This document shows positions 1-9,593 of a DNA stretch of 64,000 bases, piece after piece (position 1 is the first letter of the stretch; each line of letters starts with the position of its first letter). Source of the DNA: Candidatus Lucifugimonas marina (GTDB lineage: Bacteria; Chloroflexota; Dehalococcoidia; Lucifugimonadales; Lucifugimonadaceae); contig CP046147.1 of the NCBI GenBank assembly GCA_029593915.1, positions 2,465,001 through 2,529,000 of the forward strand. Reading direction: 5' to 3'. The translations under genes were made by a program, and so were the position numbers. The notes under the pieces are model-generated. The model did no database searches. It saw only the letters and a list, made by a program, of their open reading frames with translations, and was not told the DNA's origin.

Positions 1-1110
1 TGCCTACACATCACAGCAGAAACTGCGAACCTTGCTCACACTCTTGCAGCGGCTGGCGCCGATCTCACTCTGTGTGCTTCGAACCCGCTTTCGACTCAAG
101 ACGATATCGCTGCTCACCTCGTTGAGTCTGGTATCCCCATCTTCGCTATCAAAGACGAAGACGAAAAGACCTACTTCGACCACATGTCGGCAACCGTCGA
201 CACGGGGCCACAGATCACCATGGATGATGGTGCCGACGTGGTAGCAATGCTCCACAAGGACAAGACCCACCTCCTTAAAGACGTTATCGGTGGAATGGAA
301 GAAACCACTACCGGTGTTATCCGCCTGAAGGCACTTCACGGTGAAGGCAAGCTTGCTTACCCAATCGTTGCTGTAAACGATTCGCAGACCAAGCACATGT
401 TCGACAACCGCTACGGCACAGGTCAGAGCTCGCTCGACGGAATCATTCGTGCAACTAACTTGCTCATCACGGGTAAAACTGTTGTCACCATTGGTTACGG
501 CTGGTGTGGCAAGGGCTTTGCAATGCGGGCCAAAGGCATGGGCGCTCACACCATCGTGTGTGAAGTCGACCCTGTGAAGGCACTGGAAGCTGTCATGGAC
601 GGTCACCAGGTCATGAGCATGGACGAAGCCTGCAAGCTCGGTGACATCTTCCTTACCGTTACTGGCGGTATGAAGGCAGTCGATGGCAAGCACTTTGAGA
701 ACATGAAAGATGGCGCAGTTGTTGCCAACTCCGGTCACTTCAACATTGAAATCAACGTTAAGGCACTCGAAGAGATGTCCGAGGCAAAACGAGAAGTTCG
801 AGACTTCGTTGACGAGTACACACTTGAAGACGGTCGAAAAGTCTTCTTGCTTGCTCAAGGCCGTCTGATCAACCTTGGTGCAGCAGAAGGTCACCCACCT
901 TCAGTGATGGACATGAGTTTTGCTAACCAGGCACTCGCCGGTGAGTACATCATGAAGAATCACTCGAAGCTCGACCCCGGTGTTTACACACTTCCTGAAG
1001 CAGTTGATACCGACATCGCAAGCATCAAGCTCGGCGCAATGGGAATGTCTTACGACGTTCTAACCAAAGAGCAAGACGTTTACCTGAACAGCTGGGAAGT
1101 CGGAACTTGA
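1..1110 (+). CDS. ahcY: Adenosylhomocysteinase, 5' end cut by window edge
   Basis: The reading frame is open from base 1, so the true start lies outside the window; about 369 C-terminal residues are visible. It splits S-adenosylhomocysteine into adenosine and homocysteine, relieving product inhibition of methyltransferases. The N-terminal visible part ([14 protein letters not shown]) and the NAD-binding GYGWCGKG loop match the family. The C-terminus ends at [13 protein letters not shown] without the longer PDHYRY-type tail, as in the shorter archaeal/thermophile-type enzymes. It is followed by a hairpin and metK, so both ends of the SAM cycle are encoded together. Confidence 0.96.
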   Translation, partial: CLHITAETANLAHTLAAAGADLTLCASNPLSTQDDIAAHLVESGIPIFAIKDEDEKTYFDHMSATVDTGPQITMDDGADVVAMLHKDKTHLLKDVIGGMEETTTGVIRLKALHGEGKLAYPIVAVNDSQTKHMFDNRYGTGQSSLDGIIRATNLLITGKTVVTIGYGWCGKGFAMRAKGMGAHTIVCEVDPVKALEAVMDGHQVMSMDEACKLGDIFLTVTGGMKAVDGKHFENMKDGAVVANSGHFNIEINVKALEEMSEAKREVRDFVDEYTLEDGRKVFLLAQGRLINLGAAEGHPPSVMDMSFANQALAGEYIMKNHSKLDPGVYTLPEAVDTDIASIKLGAMGMSYDVLTKEQDVYLNSWEVGT

Positions 1111-1153
1111 GTTTCTGGCTAGCACCTAGTTGCTAGATAACTGGCTAAAATGA

Positions 1154-1184
1154 CCCCGGCAATTCTTCAATCGAATTGCCGGGG
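1154..1184. terminator. Perfect 12-bp hairpin between ahcY and metK
   Basis: Arms 1154-1165 and 1173-1184 (CCCCGGCAATTC and its complement) with a 7-base loop. No strong T-run follows, so it may be a terminator, an attenuator or an mRNA-processing/stability element between the two SAM-cycle genes. Confidence 0.65.
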
Positions 1185-1217
1185 CACTTCTACGACACGG
1201 ACTATTCAAAGCAAAAT

Positions 1218-2393
1218 ATGGTCAACACAAATTACTTACTAACCTCGGAATCTGTATCCGAAGGTCATCCCGATAAGATGGCCGACCAGATTTCCGATGG
1301 TGTTCTAGATGCACTACTCGCTCAAGATCCTATGAGCCGAGTGGCATGTGAAACCTCTGTTACCACCGGACTCGTGCTGGTATTCGGAGAGATCACAACA
1401 AACGCAGATGTCGATATCCGCGGAATCGTTCGAGATACGATCCGCAAGATCGGCTACGACGATCCTTCTTATGGATTCGACTGCGACGGCTGTTCAGTGC
1501 TGATTGCTCTCGACGAACAATCGACCGACATTTCGGCTGGTGTGACTGAAGCGCTCGAAGTTCGAGGCGAGGATTCAGCAGACGAAGTTGGTGCGGGTGA
1601 CCAGGGAATGATGATTGGCTACGCTGCCAACGAAACTCCCACATTCATGCCGCTTCCGATCGCACTCGCTCACCAGTTGACCAAACGGTTGACTGATGTT
1701 CGACGCAACAACACGATTTCTTACCTCCGGCCCGACACCAAGAGCCAGGTAACTATCGAATACACCGAGGATCACAAGCCGGTTCGAGTCGACACTATTG
1801 TCATCTCGGCACAGCACGATCCTGAAGCAACCAACGAACAGATTGCCGCAGATATTCAACAGCACGTCATTCGTGAAGTTGTTCCTGCTGACCTGCTCGA
1901 TGCTGATACCAAGTACTACATCAACCCATCGGGTCGATTCGTAATTGGTGGTCCAGTTGGTGATGCAGGTCTCACTGGTCGAAAGATCATTGTTGATACT
2001 TACGGCGGAAGCGCTCGCCACGGTGGAGGAGCTTTCTCTGGCAAGGACCCAACGAAGGTCGACCGTTCAGCAGCATACGCGGCTCGCTGGGTTGCAAAAA
2101 ACCTTGTTGCTGCCGGTCTCGCCGAACGAGCCGAAGTTCAGTTGTCGTACGCCATTGGTGTTTCGACTCCGATTTCGATTCAGGTCGACACCAAAGGAAC
2201 AGGCAACAAGCCTGAATCCGAACTGGTTGAACTGGTAAAAGCGAACTTCGACCTACGACCACAGGCGATTATCGATCACTTCAACCTCCGACGACCGATC
2301 TACCAGCAAACTGCTGCGTATGGTCACTTCGGACGCGATGATCTGGATCTCCCGTGGGAGAAACTCGATCGAGTCGAGGCTCTAAAAGCCTAG
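1218..2393 (+). CDS. metK: S-adenosylmethionine synthetase
   Basis: Makes SAM from methionine and ATP. I chose the ATG at 1218, which gives the normal N-terminus [21 protein letters not shown]; an upstream in-frame TTG at 1176 lies inside a hairpin and adds residues foreign to the family. The ATP/methionine-binding SEGHPDK segment, the GAGDQG(M)M loop and the [22 protein letters not shown] segment are all intact. Length (391 aa) is typical. The position after ahcY suggests joint supply and recycling of SAM, though the hairpin between them could uncouple expression. Confidence 0.97.
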   Translation: MVNTNYLLTSESVSEGHPDKMADQISDGVLDALLAQDPMSRVACETSVTTGLVLVFGEITTNADVDIRGIVRDTIRKIGYDDPSYGFDCDGCSVLIALDEQSTDISAGVTEALEVRGEDSADEVGAGDQGMMIGYAANETPTFMPLPIALAHQLTKRLTDVRRNNTISYLRPDTKSQVTIEYTEDHKPVRVDTIVISAQHDPEATNEQIAADIQQHVIREVVPADLLDADTKYYINPSGRFVIGGPVGDAGLTGRKIIVDTYGGSARHGGGAFSGKDPTKVDRSAAYAARWVAKNLVAAGLAERAEVQLSYAIGVSTPISIQVDTKGTGNKPESELVELVKANFDLRPQAIIDHFNLRRPIYQQTAAYGHFGRDDLDLPWEKLDRVEALKA

Positions 2394-2420
2394 TACCCGT
2401 TCGATAGCTCGAATAAACTC

Positions 2421-2451
2421 GGGGCAGTCTGCCATATATGCGGACTGCCCC
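2421..2451. terminator. Hairpin downstream of metK
   Basis: Arms 2421-2432 and 2440-2451 (GGGGCAGTC core, one G-T pair) around a CATATAT loop. It ends 32 bases before the next start and is followed by only a weak T-rich stretch. Confidence 0.65.
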
Positions 2452-2483
2452 GATTCATTTAACACGAGAAGGCTGCAACCAGA

Positions 2484-3902
2484 ATGACTGACCGCCCCCA
2501 GATAAATTTCGGCACCGACGGCTGGCGGGCGATCATCGCAGAAGATTTCACGTTTGCCAATGTCCGAGCGTGTGGTGAAGCTGTGGCGCGAAATCTCATA
2601 GCTACAAATCGTGCCGATCAGGGTTTGGTCGTAGGTTTCGACACTCGATACGGTTCGCCTCGATTCGCCGAAGCAGTCGCCAAAGTAGTAAACAGCTACG
2701 GCATCGACACTCACATGTTCGATGTTGCGGCCCCAACGCCAGCCTGTAGCTTCGCAGTTGTCGATCACTCGGCAGCCAACGGTGTGATGATCACTGCCAG
2801 CCATAATCCACCAGAGTGGAACGGCTTCAAGGTGAAATCTTCAGCTGGTGGATCGGCAACGCCGGACGAAGTAGCGCAGATCGAAGATCATCTAGCGGAA
2901 GTATTAGACGGTAAGGGCGATCAAACCGGCTCGGGGACAGGTGCGAACACAGTATTCGACGTGATCTCTCCTTATATCGAGCAACTCCATCGAGTAATCG
3001 ATGTCGCGCCTATTAAGGAAAAGCCTTTAAAGGTAGTGGTGGATGCAATGCATGGATCAGGGGCTGTGATTATCCCTCTAGTCCTGGCGGGCGGAGCAAT
3101 CGAAGTTATCGAAATTCGATCTGAGCAAAACCCCAACTTCCCGGGTATGGATCAGCCAGAGCCTATCGAACACAACGTAAAGCCGCTTTCGGCAGCTGTG
3201 AGAGAACTTGGTGCTGATGTCGGTATCGCACTTGATGGCGATGCTGATCGAGTGGGAATTGTTGATGAGAACGGCAAATATTTCTCCACCCTAGAAGTTT
3301 TCTCGCTACTAACCGATCATTTCATGGGTCGACGAAACGAGCGCGGCGGTGTTGCGTGCACTATCACGATGTCGTCAATGGTCGATAAGCTTTCGACTCA
3401 CTACGGTGCGCCTATTTATCGAACGCCGGTCGGCTTCAAATTCGTCGGACCAACGATGATCGACAACGGTTGTTCAATGGGTGGAGAAGAAAGCGGAGGT
3501 TACGCTTTCAAAGGTCATGTCCCAGAGCGAGACGGTTCTCTATCTGGACTGTTGTTCCTCGAAGCGATGGTCATGAGCGGGAAGAAACCTTCTGAACTGC
3601 TATCCGATCTCCACGAGCTAGTCGGACCTCACACCTTCCGGCGAATCGATGTTTCCTACGATGAATCCCAGCGCACCAAATTAGCCAACACAGTTGAATC
3701 GGTATCACCAGACAGTCTTGGCGGCCTATCGTTGGAATCTGAAGACCGACGAGACGGGGTGCGATTCAACCTTGCCGGAGGATCATGGGCAGTGGTCCGC
3801 ATGTCAGGGACAGAGCCACTGGTTAGAATTTATGCCGAAACTCCCGACACCGAAACTCTGGAATCAGTTCTCGCTGAATTACGTTCAATTCTCAAGATAT
3901 AG
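2484..3902 (+). CDS. Phosphoglucomutase/phosphomannomutase family protein
   Basis: A 472-residue alpha-D-phosphohexomutase. The four family signatures are present in order: the phosphoserine loop TASHNPPEWNGFK, the metal-binding DGDADRVG loop, the sugar-binding GGEESGG loop and the phosphate-binding RMSGTEPLVRIY segment. The ATG at 2484 follows a GAGAAGG ribosome-binding site. It interconverts hexose 1- and 6-phosphates; whether glucose, mannose or glucosamine phosphate is preferred cannot be read from the sequence. Confidence 0.93.
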   Translation: MTDRPQINFGTDGWRAIIAEDFTFANVRACGEAVARNLIATNRADQGLVVGFDTRYGSPRFAEAVAKVVNSYGIDTHMFDVAAPTPACSFAVVDHSAANGVMITASHNPPEWNGFKVKSSAGGSATPDEVAQIEDHLAEVLDGKGDQTGSGTGANTVFDVISPYIEQLHRVIDVAPIKEKPLKVVVDAMHGSGAVIIPLVLAGGAIEVIEIRSEQNPNFPGMDQPEPIEHNVKPLSAAVRELGADVGIALDGDADRVGIVDENGKYFSTLEVFSLLTDHFMGRRNERGGVACTITMSSMVDKLSTHYGAPIYRTPVGFKFVGPTMIDNGCSMGGEESGGYAFKGHVPERDGSLSGLLFLEAMVMSGKKPSELLSDLHELVGPHTFRRIDVSYDESQRTKLANTVESVSPDSLGGLSLESEDRRDGVRFNLAGGSWAVVRMSGTEPLVRIYAETPDTETLESVLAELRSILKI

Positions 3903-4252
3903 GCACATCTCACCGGGCACGATATCTTCCTGATTCATACTGAAAAACCCGGTGTGAACCAAATAAATCCTCGAACGATTTTCCGCTTCGTTAATCATCT
4001 GTGCATTTCACCCACGTGTTTCCTACAGGCACAAAGCATCAGGTGATTCACGCCCACAGCCCGCTGTAATAAATTCGCACTACATCGCGGAAGAATTACC
4101 TACTTTCCACGCTAAATATGCGTAAAAGTAGATTCTAGTGAGGTCGGGTATCAGGTGTTGTTCCATCAACCGCAAACAACGGAAAAGCGTCCACCGATCT
4201 GATACCGGCAAAACTATGCGATTGCACGAAATCGCCAGGGGGATATAAGGGA
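3903..4252. promoter_or_regulatory. 350-bp gene-free leader of the globin-coupled receptor gene
   Basis: No credible ORF. It ends with a strong ribosome-binding region (AGGGGGATATAAGGG, 4237-4251) just before the ATG at 4253. The length suggests that the promoter and any regulatory sites of the sensor lie here; I see no clear palindrome or -35/-10 pair I would defend. Confidence 0.4.
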
Positions 4253-5887
4253 ATGAGTACTGAACACGGTTCCAACGCTGGAACCATAAACATGAACGAG
4301 TACAAGAGCCGACTCGACTACATGGGGTTCACTCCAGAAGACGCTCGAACGCTCGAAAAACTCAAGCCATGGGCTGAGAGCATTGCGAAGAAATTCGCTA
4401 CCAAGTTCTACGACCCACAGTTCGAGAATGCTGAATTCAGCGCGATTGTGTCGAACTATGGATCTATTCGATCAACACTTGAGGGTGCGCAGGCTGGCTA
4501 CATGCTCGGCTGGTTCAGCGGATACCCAGATGAGGGTTACATCAAGTACCGCCAGCTGATTGGTGAACGTCACGCAGACATCGGTGTAACACCACAGTGG
4601 TACATCTCGTCTTACCGACTGTACGAAACAATTTTCTTCCCAATGGTTACCAAGCACCTTCGCTTGAGCCGAACCTCTGCAAAGAAGGTTTTGGGAGCAC
4701 TTTCATCGCTTATGGCATTCGACCAGGCGATCATCATGGACAAGTACATCCAGGGTTTGACTGATCAGATTCAGGAAACCGTCGATAAAGTAACGGTTGC
4801 TGCAAAATCAGTTGCAGAATCCAGTAACGAAATGTCCAACACTGCCGAGCAGGCAGGTTCCGCTACGCAACACATTGCTTCTGCTAGCCAGGAAATCGCA
4901 TCTGGTGCAACTAACCAGGCCGAGAACGTTCAGGTTACGACCGCTTCAATGCGAGAGCTAACCGACGCTATCACCAAGATCACTCAGGGTGCGCAGGAAC
5001 AGGCATCGGCAGTCGATAATGCCAACACTATCGTTGGAAACGTTTCTTCACTCGCCGACGAAGTTTCAGCCAACGCCCAGACTGCACTCGAAGAAGCTCA
5101 GACTGCTCGACAGTCGGCCGATCACGGTGCAGACACAGTCAACAAGACTGTTGAAGGTATGAACCGAATTTCATCAGCTGTTGAATCAGTTGGAGAAGTA
5201 ATTCAGAAGCTCGGCACACAGTCTGCTGAAATTGGCAAGATCGTCGCAGTTATTGACGACATTGCTGCACAGACCAACTTGCTAGCGCTCAACGCAGCCA
5301 TCGAGGCAGCACGAGCCGGTGAGCAGGGACGTGGATTCGCAGTTGTTGCGGACGAAGTTCGACAGCTTGCAGAGCGTGTAACTTCAGCTACTTCAGAAAT
5401 CGCAGGTCTGATCGAAGGCGTCCAGCAGGGTGTTGAAGATTCAGTATCGGCAGCTGAAGCAGGAACTGAAGAAGTTCTCAAGGGAACTGAACTCACTGCA
5501 GAAGCTGGTGAAGCTCTTGGCCAGATCATGGAATCGGTTCAGGCCGTTACCAGCCAGGTTGAAGACATCGCTTCCAAGTCGACTACAGTTCAGACATCAT
5601 CAGCTGAGATGGTCACCATCATCGAACAGGTCAACGCCAGCACTCAGGACAGTTCCGCTGCCGCCGAAGAGATGGCCGCTTCCAGCGATGAAGTGAACAA
5701 GGCTCTCGATTCTGTTGCATCAATTGCAGAAGAGAACAGCGCTAACTCGGAAGAAATGTCTGCATCTGCCGAGCAGATGAACGCTCAGATCGAAGAACTT
5801 ATAGCTTCGTCACAGACTCTCGACGATCTCGCTCGAGACCTCTCAGACGCAGTTGGTGTCAACGATTCAGCGGAGGCTGCAGCGTAA
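4253..5887 (+). CDS. Soluble globin-coupled methyl-accepting chemotaxis-type protein (HemAT-like)
   Basis: 544 residues with no membrane segment. Residues ~15-170 form a protoglobin sensor domain; His107 in [14 protein letters not shown] sits at the proximal haem-ligand position of HemAT-type sensors. Residues ~175-530 are a long helical MCP signalling domain with the conserved hairpin tip ([38 protein letters not shown], ~339-376). The family senses O2 or other gases and drives CheA. No che genes are nearby, so the partner kinase must be encoded elsewhere. The flanking coiled-coil is rich in Ala/Ser/Glu. A short gene follows 10 bases downstream. Confidence 0.93.
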   Translation: MSTEHGSNAGTINMNEYKSRLDYMGFTPEDARTLEKLKPWAESIAKKFATKFYDPQFENAEFSAIVSNYGSIRSTLEGAQAGYMLGWFSGYPDEGYIKYRQLIGERHADIGVTPQWYISSYRLYETIFFPMVTKHLRLSRTSAKKVLGALSSLMAFDQAIIMDKYIQGLTDQIQETVDKVTVAAKSVAESSNEMSNTAEQAGSATQHIASASQEIASGATNQAENVQVTTASMRELTDAITKITQGAQEQASAVDNANTIVGNVSSLADEVSANAQTALEEAQTARQSADHGADTVNKTVEGMNRISSAVESVGEVIQKLGTQSAEIGKIVAVIDDIAAQTNLLALNAAIEAARAGEQGRGFAVVADEVRQLAERVTSATSEIAGLIEGVQQGVEDSVSAAEAGTEEVLKGTELTAEAGEALGQIMESVQAVTSQVEDIASKSTTVQTSSAEMVTIIEQVNASTQDSSAAAEEMAASSDEVNKALDSVASIAEENSANSEEMSASAEQMNAQIEELIASSQTLDDLARDLSDAVGVNDSAEAAA

Positions 5888-5897
5888 GGAGAGCCCC

Positions 5898-6080
5898 ATG
5901 CGCCCAACCAGCGCTAGTACTCAACAACGCAACAACCGCGACCGGCTTTCAAGTACAGGAGCTAGGAATTCAAGTAACCCGTGTTCGGTATGTATCGAGC
6001 AAGGCACGTGCTCGGCAACATCAACAGCTGAACGCACTAGGAAACATGAAAACCTAGCCCAGTACAGAAAAGCTGCGTAG
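5898..6080 (+). CDS. Small cysteine-containing protein downstream of the receptor
   Basis: A 60-residue ORF whose ATG follows a strong AAGGAGAG ribosome-binding site at 5886-5893, ten bases after the receptor stop. The N-half is Ser/Arg/Asn-rich; a compact PCSVCIEQGTC segment with three cysteines lies mid-protein. A terminator follows, so it is probably the last gene of a two-gene transcript. I do not recognise a family; metal binding or a redox role would be speculation. Confidence 0.5.
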   Translation: MRPTSASTQQRNNRDRLSSTGARNSSNPCSVCIEQGTCSATSTAERTRKHENLAQYRKAA

Positions 6081-6118
6081 AGACGCAAACAAGTAAATAA
6101 AGTTTTACTCATCGAAAC

Positions 6119-6180
6119 CGCCGACTTCACGAATTTTCCGAGTGTACCCTCCGGAACAATCACATGAAGTCGGCGTTTTC
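6119..6180 (+). terminator. Rho-independent terminator after the receptor operon
   Basis: Perfect 11-bp arms (CGCCGACTTCA at 6119-6129, complement at 6165-6175) followed by TTTTC. The 35-base loop is long. Confidence 0.75.
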
Positions 6181-6254
6181 GCGTCTTGAATCCGCTCAGC
6201 ACTCAGACACGTTAATATCCAGTAAGCAGGAAGCTGTTGTTAGGGGTTGGTCTG

Positions 6255-7097
6255 ATGGCGAGATTAGGTTCGACCAAGAATTCGATTCGACACAAACGAC
6301 TCGGTTGTTCTACGCCTCAAACGCGTAAACAGCCGTCGCCGTCCCTCACTGCAAAGTTAGCCCTCTCATTCTTTGTAGTAGCCAATTTGGTGATGGCTGC
6401 ATGCGCAACCGGAGCGCAAGCCACAGTCGAAGCCATCAACAACTCCGAACCGCTGCCGACGTCTACTTCGGTTCCAACGGCAACCATCGCCCCGCAACCT
6501 ACAGCGACACAATCAGTTTCTTCGAGCCCTTCTCCAAGCCCAACAACAGAACCGTCGCCTGTTCCACCTGCTCCAACCCAACCGCTGGCAACATCCACGC
6601 CTACCTCGACACCTACACCAATCGTGCCGACCGCTCCCGATCCGACGGATACCCCTATTCCACCGACAGTAGCGATGAACCCGTCGCCTACTTCCGTACC
6701 TCCGACGGCTACAAATACTCCCCCGACATCTACTCCCGAGCCATCACCAACGCCATCACCAACGCCATCACCAACGCCAACGGCGGTCGTGCCAACCGCT
6801 ACTCCTATCGACGAGATAAATCAGGAACTGGCGGTTCAAGGCAACGGGATCTATGCAACCAACTGCGCTCGCTGCCACTCGACGGCTGAAGACAGAATCG
6901 TAGGACCTGGGCACCGAGGCGTGTATGAAACAGCCAAAACCCGTGTTGAGGGACTTTCAGCAGAGGAATATCTAATCCAGTCGATTGTCGACCCGGGTGC
7001 ATATGTCGTTACGGCGTACCCGCCGTTCATGCCCAGCTTCTCTTTCTTCACCGATGAGCAGATTGCGGCTCTCGTCGAATACTTGAAGACCCTCTGA
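6255..7097 (+). CDS. Lipoprotein-type cytochrome c with long Pro/Thr/Ser linker
   Basis: 280 residues from the ATG at 6255, preceded by AGGGG; an in-frame TTG at 6237 is less likely. A hydrophobic segment ends in VMAAC, a plausible lipobox, after an unusually long basic N-terminus. Residues ~55-190 are a low-complexity PTPSPTP-type linker, encoded partly by tandem 12-bp repeats near 6740-6780. The C-terminal ~85 residues are a class I cytochrome c domain with the haem motif C204-A-R-C207-H208 and a Met259 axial ligand (PPFMPSF). Likely a membrane-tethered, externally facing electron carrier on a flexible stalk. No oxidase gene is adjacent. Confidence 0.87.
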   Translation: MARLGSTKNSIRHKRLGCSTPQTRKQPSPSLTAKLALSFFVVANLVMAACATGAQATVEAINNSEPLPTSTSVPTATIAPQPTATQSVSSSPSPSPTTEPSPVPPAPTQPLATSTPTSTPTPIVPTAPDPTDTPIPPTVAMNPSPTSVPPTATNTPPTSTPEPSPTPSPTPSPTPTAVVPTATPIDEINQELAVQGNGIYATNCARCHSTAEDRIVGPGHRGVYETAKTRVEGLSAEEYLIQSIVDPGAYVVTAYPPFMPSFSFFTDEQIAALVEYLKTL

Positions 7098-7206
7098 CAA
7101 CAAGTTATTTCGACTTAGTTTGCCGCTTCTTACGTTAGTTTCTGGGCACGAAGCGATTTCTCGACGCTAAAATGAATCGTCGGTTCGCAAGAATCGATCA
7201 ATTTGG

Positions 7207-7292
7207 GCCGGGGTGGCGGAATGGTAGACGCGGCGGATTTAAAATCCTCTGTCTTTACAGGCGTGTGGGTTCGAGTCCCACCCTCGGTACCA
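7207..7292 (+). tRNA. tRNA-Leu(UAA)
   Basis: Acceptor GCCGGGG pairs with CCTCGGT; long variable arm; anticodon TAA in the GATTTAAAATC loop; GGTTCGAGTCC T-arm; A discriminator and encoded CCA at 7290-7292. Confidence 0.95.
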
Positions 7293-7437
7293 AATTATTT
7301 TTCGAAGCGGCGATGCGCTCGCGCGTGCCGAGTGTCAGTGCGCCACGCATCCAATCGTAAATTCGCTCCTATTTTGAGCAATGGCGATCAGTGGCAGAAC
7401 CCGTCGACAGTTGTCCCACGATTGGCATGCACTCAAA

Positions 7438-7476
7438 TCCCTCGTCCCGACCGAAGCAAAGCGAAGTGGAGGGACC
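7438..7476. repeat. REP-like short palindrome (low confidence)
   Basis: A TCCCTC...GAGGGA hairpin enclosing GACCGAAGCAAAGCGAAG, in the otherwise gene-free 7293-7574 spacer. Its composition resembles dispersed REP sequences of environmental genomes, but only one copy is seen here. I see nothing else in the spacer. Confidence 0.3.
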
Positions 7477-7574
7477 TTGGACGAACCGCCTACTACTCGT
7501 CGTTCCCCTCATGATTCGTAATAATGCCATTCTGAGCTTCTCGAATAAGGCAGGTCACGGCTACAATCCTCCGC

Positions 7575-7712
7575 ATGCCTAATAACTCACAGAACAACGC
7601 CATCGGAATCATCGGTGGCACTGGTCTCTACGATATTGACGGATTTGAGAACGCCCACCCTTGCGGAGCATGCAGCGAGCGACCAAGTCATTCGATGACG
7701 CCCGGAGCCTGA
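7575..7712 (+). pseudogene. Duplicated 5' fragment of mtnP (short upstream ORF)
   Basis: The ATG at 7575 opens a 45-codon ORF whose first ~26 residues (MPNNSQNNAIGIIGGTGLYD...) repeat the N-terminus of the mtnP gene starting at 7721. After GFENA the frame runs into unrelated sequence (HPCGACSERPS...) and stops at 7710-7712, eight bases before the real mtnP ATG. Over the best-matching 63 bp the two copies differ at only four sites, all synonymous third positions. It could be a relic of duplication or strain recombination, a leader ORF coupled to mtnP, or an assembly chimera. Confidence 0.75.
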
Positions 7713-7720
7713 CGAAAAAT

Positions 7721-8614
7721 ATGCCTAACTCGACAAACAACGCTATCGGGATCATCGGTGGCACGGGTCTCTACGATATTGACGGATTTGAGAACGCGCA
7801 ATGGCTCACAATCGAATCCGCCTTCGGTGAACCATCCGACCAACTGCTCATAGGCGATTTCGAAGGTCACCGACTCGTCTTTCTCCCTCGACACGGCAGA
7901 GGTCACCGCATTCCGCCCACCGAGATCAACTACCGAGCCAACATCGAAGCGCTTAAGCGAGCCGGGGTCGACCGAGTGGTTTCGTTCTCGGCTGTCGGGT
8001 CTTTGAAAGAAGAACACAAGCCTGGAGATTTCGTATTGGTCGACCAGTTCATCGATCGAACGTTCGCTCGTGAAAAGACCTTCTTCGGCACCGGATTCGT
8101 GGCTCACGTCAGCATGGCCGATCCGATTTGCTCGACCACTCAGGGTGTTGTTGCCGAGGCGGCTTCCGAACTTGGGCTGGACCATGCAGTTGGTGGAACG
8201 TACCTCACGATGGAAGGTCCGCAATTTTCTAGTCGGGCTGAATCCGAGCTTTACCGAAGCTGGGGCTGTGACGTAATCGGCATGACCAACATGCCCGAAG
8301 CAAAGCTCGCCCGAGAAGCCGAACTCGCCTACGCAACAGTCGCAATGGTCACCGACTACGACTGCTGGCACAACGGTCACGACGACGTTTCGACGGCCTC
8401 AATCCTCGAAGTCCTCAAAACCAACACAGTCCACGCCAAAGAACTCATCAAAGCACTAGTGCCCAAATTAGCAAGTTTGGAAGCCCCCTTCGAATCAGGT
8501 GCTCACACCAGCCTGGAACACGCAGTAGCAACCGCGCCAGAGCACCGTGACCCAGAGTTGGTAGCGAAGTTAGGAGTTGTAGCTGGCAGGGTTATCGATG
8601 CTGGCGGGTGGTAG
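7721..8614 (+). CDS. mtnP: S-methyl-5'-thioadenosine phosphorylase
   Basis: 297 residues. Splits methylthioadenosine (or a related nucleoside) with phosphate to adenine and 5-methylthioribose 1-phosphate. Visible signatures are the phosphate-site IIGGTGLYD, RHGRGHRIPPTEINYRANI, MEGPQFSSRAES, and the MTAP-type VTDYDCW segment. The start at 7721 gives a normal N-terminus; the in-frame ATG at 7661 would add 20 unrelated residues. Purine nucleoside phosphorylase activity is the main alternative. It overlaps the 3' end of the convergent TIR-like gene by 23 bases. Confidence 0.92.
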   Translation: MPNSTNNAIGIIGGTGLYDIDGFENAQWLTIESAFGEPSDQLLIGDFEGHRLVFLPRHGRGHRIPPTEINYRANIEALKRAGVDRVVSFSAVGSLKEEHKPGDFVLVDQFIDRTFAREKTFFGTGFVAHVSMADPICSTTQGVVAEAASELGLDHAVGGTYLTMEGPQFSSRAESELYRSWGCDVIGMTNMPEAKLAREAELAYATVAMVTDYDCWHNGHDDVSTASILEVLKTNTVHAKELIKALVPKLASLEAPFESGAHTSLEHAVATAPEHRDPELVAKLGVVAGRVIDAGGW

Positions 8615-9005
8615 GAATGGGTTGCAACACAGGATCGAGATTCTTCCACCTCCACACCAAAACCTGTGACTTCAAATTCGGGTGTCCTGAGTAAGTGCTT
8701 CCTTGTGGCCGAATTTGGATGATTTTCTTGTTCAATTCCACCGCAACTTGAATCTCTTTCGCTACGCCCGGGGCATTGTGCGTGTCTGGACCGAGAATAA
8801 TGACCACGATATCCGAACCCCTAATCAGATGTCTTGCTTTCTTCATCCATGCTGAATCTTGGGAGCGACGTTCTTCGTTCAGAGAGTTGTCAAGGATCGG
8901 ACGGGCATAACCACGGCCTCGAGCTTGGGTCACGAAATTTCTTGCGTTTTGTAGATCTTGATCGTATTCGAATGAGACAAACAATCGAACTCCTGCCTTT
9001 GCCAT
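8592..9005 (-). CDS. TIR-like domain protein (DUF1863/ThsB-like), copy 1
   Basis: 137 residues, essentially one domain. It begins GVRLFVSFEYDQD and carries SDIVVIILGPDTHNAPGVAKEIQVA; Glu84 in the APGVxKE motif is the position expected for the catalytic glutamate of TIR NADases. The C-terminal VWRWKNLDPVL matches WTWENLEAIL of the second copy at 9594. This family includes the Thoeris ThsB proteins, which make cyclic-ADP-ribose signals on phage infection. It is divergent from the membrane protein gene at 9100, with a 94-bp shared upstream region. No ThsA-type SIR2/SLOG effector is present. Defence is an inference. Confidence 0.8.
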   Translation of the reverse strand: MAKAGVRLFVSFEYDQDLQNARNFVTQARGRGYARPILDNSLNEERRSQDSAWMKKARHLIRGSDIVVIILGPDTHNAPGVAKEIQVAVELNKKIIQIRPQGSTYSGHPNLKSQVLVWRWKNLDPVLQPIPTTRQHR

Positions 9006-9099
9006 GTGTACCCTGATGTTTAGGAAAACCTAGTGATCTATACCTGCATTATCATTTGTAATCAGATCGCAATCCAGCAGCTTCGAATCGGAGTAAGCA

Positions 9100-9531
9100 T
9101 TGAATACTCAAATGATTGAACATTTGAAACTCATTCAAGGAACCATTGATCGTCTCGGACGCAATTCATTTCAGCTCAAAGCTTGGACAGTGATTCTGGT
9201 CTCCGCAATCTTCGCACTGTCTGAAAATCAGGCTGAGCCCAGGTATCTCTGGATCGGAATGTTGCCTGTAATCACTTTTTGGGGACTCGATTCCTACTAT
9301 CTATGGCAGGAAAAATTATTCAGAGCGTTGTATGACGGGGTTCGGGAAGGCAAGCATGACCAACAAATTCATGGTCAGTTCTCTATGGACACTTCACCTC
9401 ACAGTTCATATGTAGAGACATGGTTCCGAGTTTTGCTTAATCGCACGATATTCGGATTCTATGCTCCACTAGCAATTACAGTATGCCTCATCAGCTTAAT
9501 ATCACCTGCGACGCCGACGTCTAGTTCTTAA
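9100..9531 (+). CDS. Small membrane protein between two TIR-like genes
   Basis: 143 residues from a TTG at 9100 with GGAG at 9090-9093 (an ATG at 9112 is the alternative). Two hydrophobic helices near residues 28-42 and 48-64 are followed by a soluble stretch (LWQEKLFRALYDGVREGKHDQQ), and a third hydrophobic segment lies near 118-136. The IQGTIDRLGRNSFQLKAW...LFRALYDGV pattern belongs to a bacterial family of unknown function that I recall commonly seeing near TIR-like genes. Its place between the two TIR genes suggests a membrane effector or anchor; that is inference. Confidence 0.72.
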   Translation: MNTQMIEHLKLIQGTIDRLGRNSFQLKAWTVILVSAIFALSENQAEPRYLWIGMLPVITFWGLDSYYLWQEKLFRALYDGVREGKHDQQIHGQFSMDTSPHSSYVETWFRVLLNRTIFGFYAPLAITVCLISLISPATPTSSS

Positions 9532-9593
9532 GGTAACCCTATACAATAACTATTAGCAAAAGGCATTTAATAGCGCAAAGAGATTACACCATC

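Noticed and set aside
4..894. Long minus-strand frame opposite ahcY
   Set aside because: Mirror of the strongly conserved ahcY coding sequence; no family signature of its own. The same applies to long antisense frames opposite mtnP, typA, glycosyltransferase and ino1 genes.
6740..6785. Tandem 12-bp repeats considered as a CRISPR-like array
   Set aside because: No spacers; they encode the PTPSPTP linker of the cytochrome.
6401..6889. Ser/Thr/Tyr-rich frame within the cytochrome c gene
   Set aside because: Alternate-frame reading of the low-complexity linker; the frame with lipobox and CxxCH haem motif is the real one.
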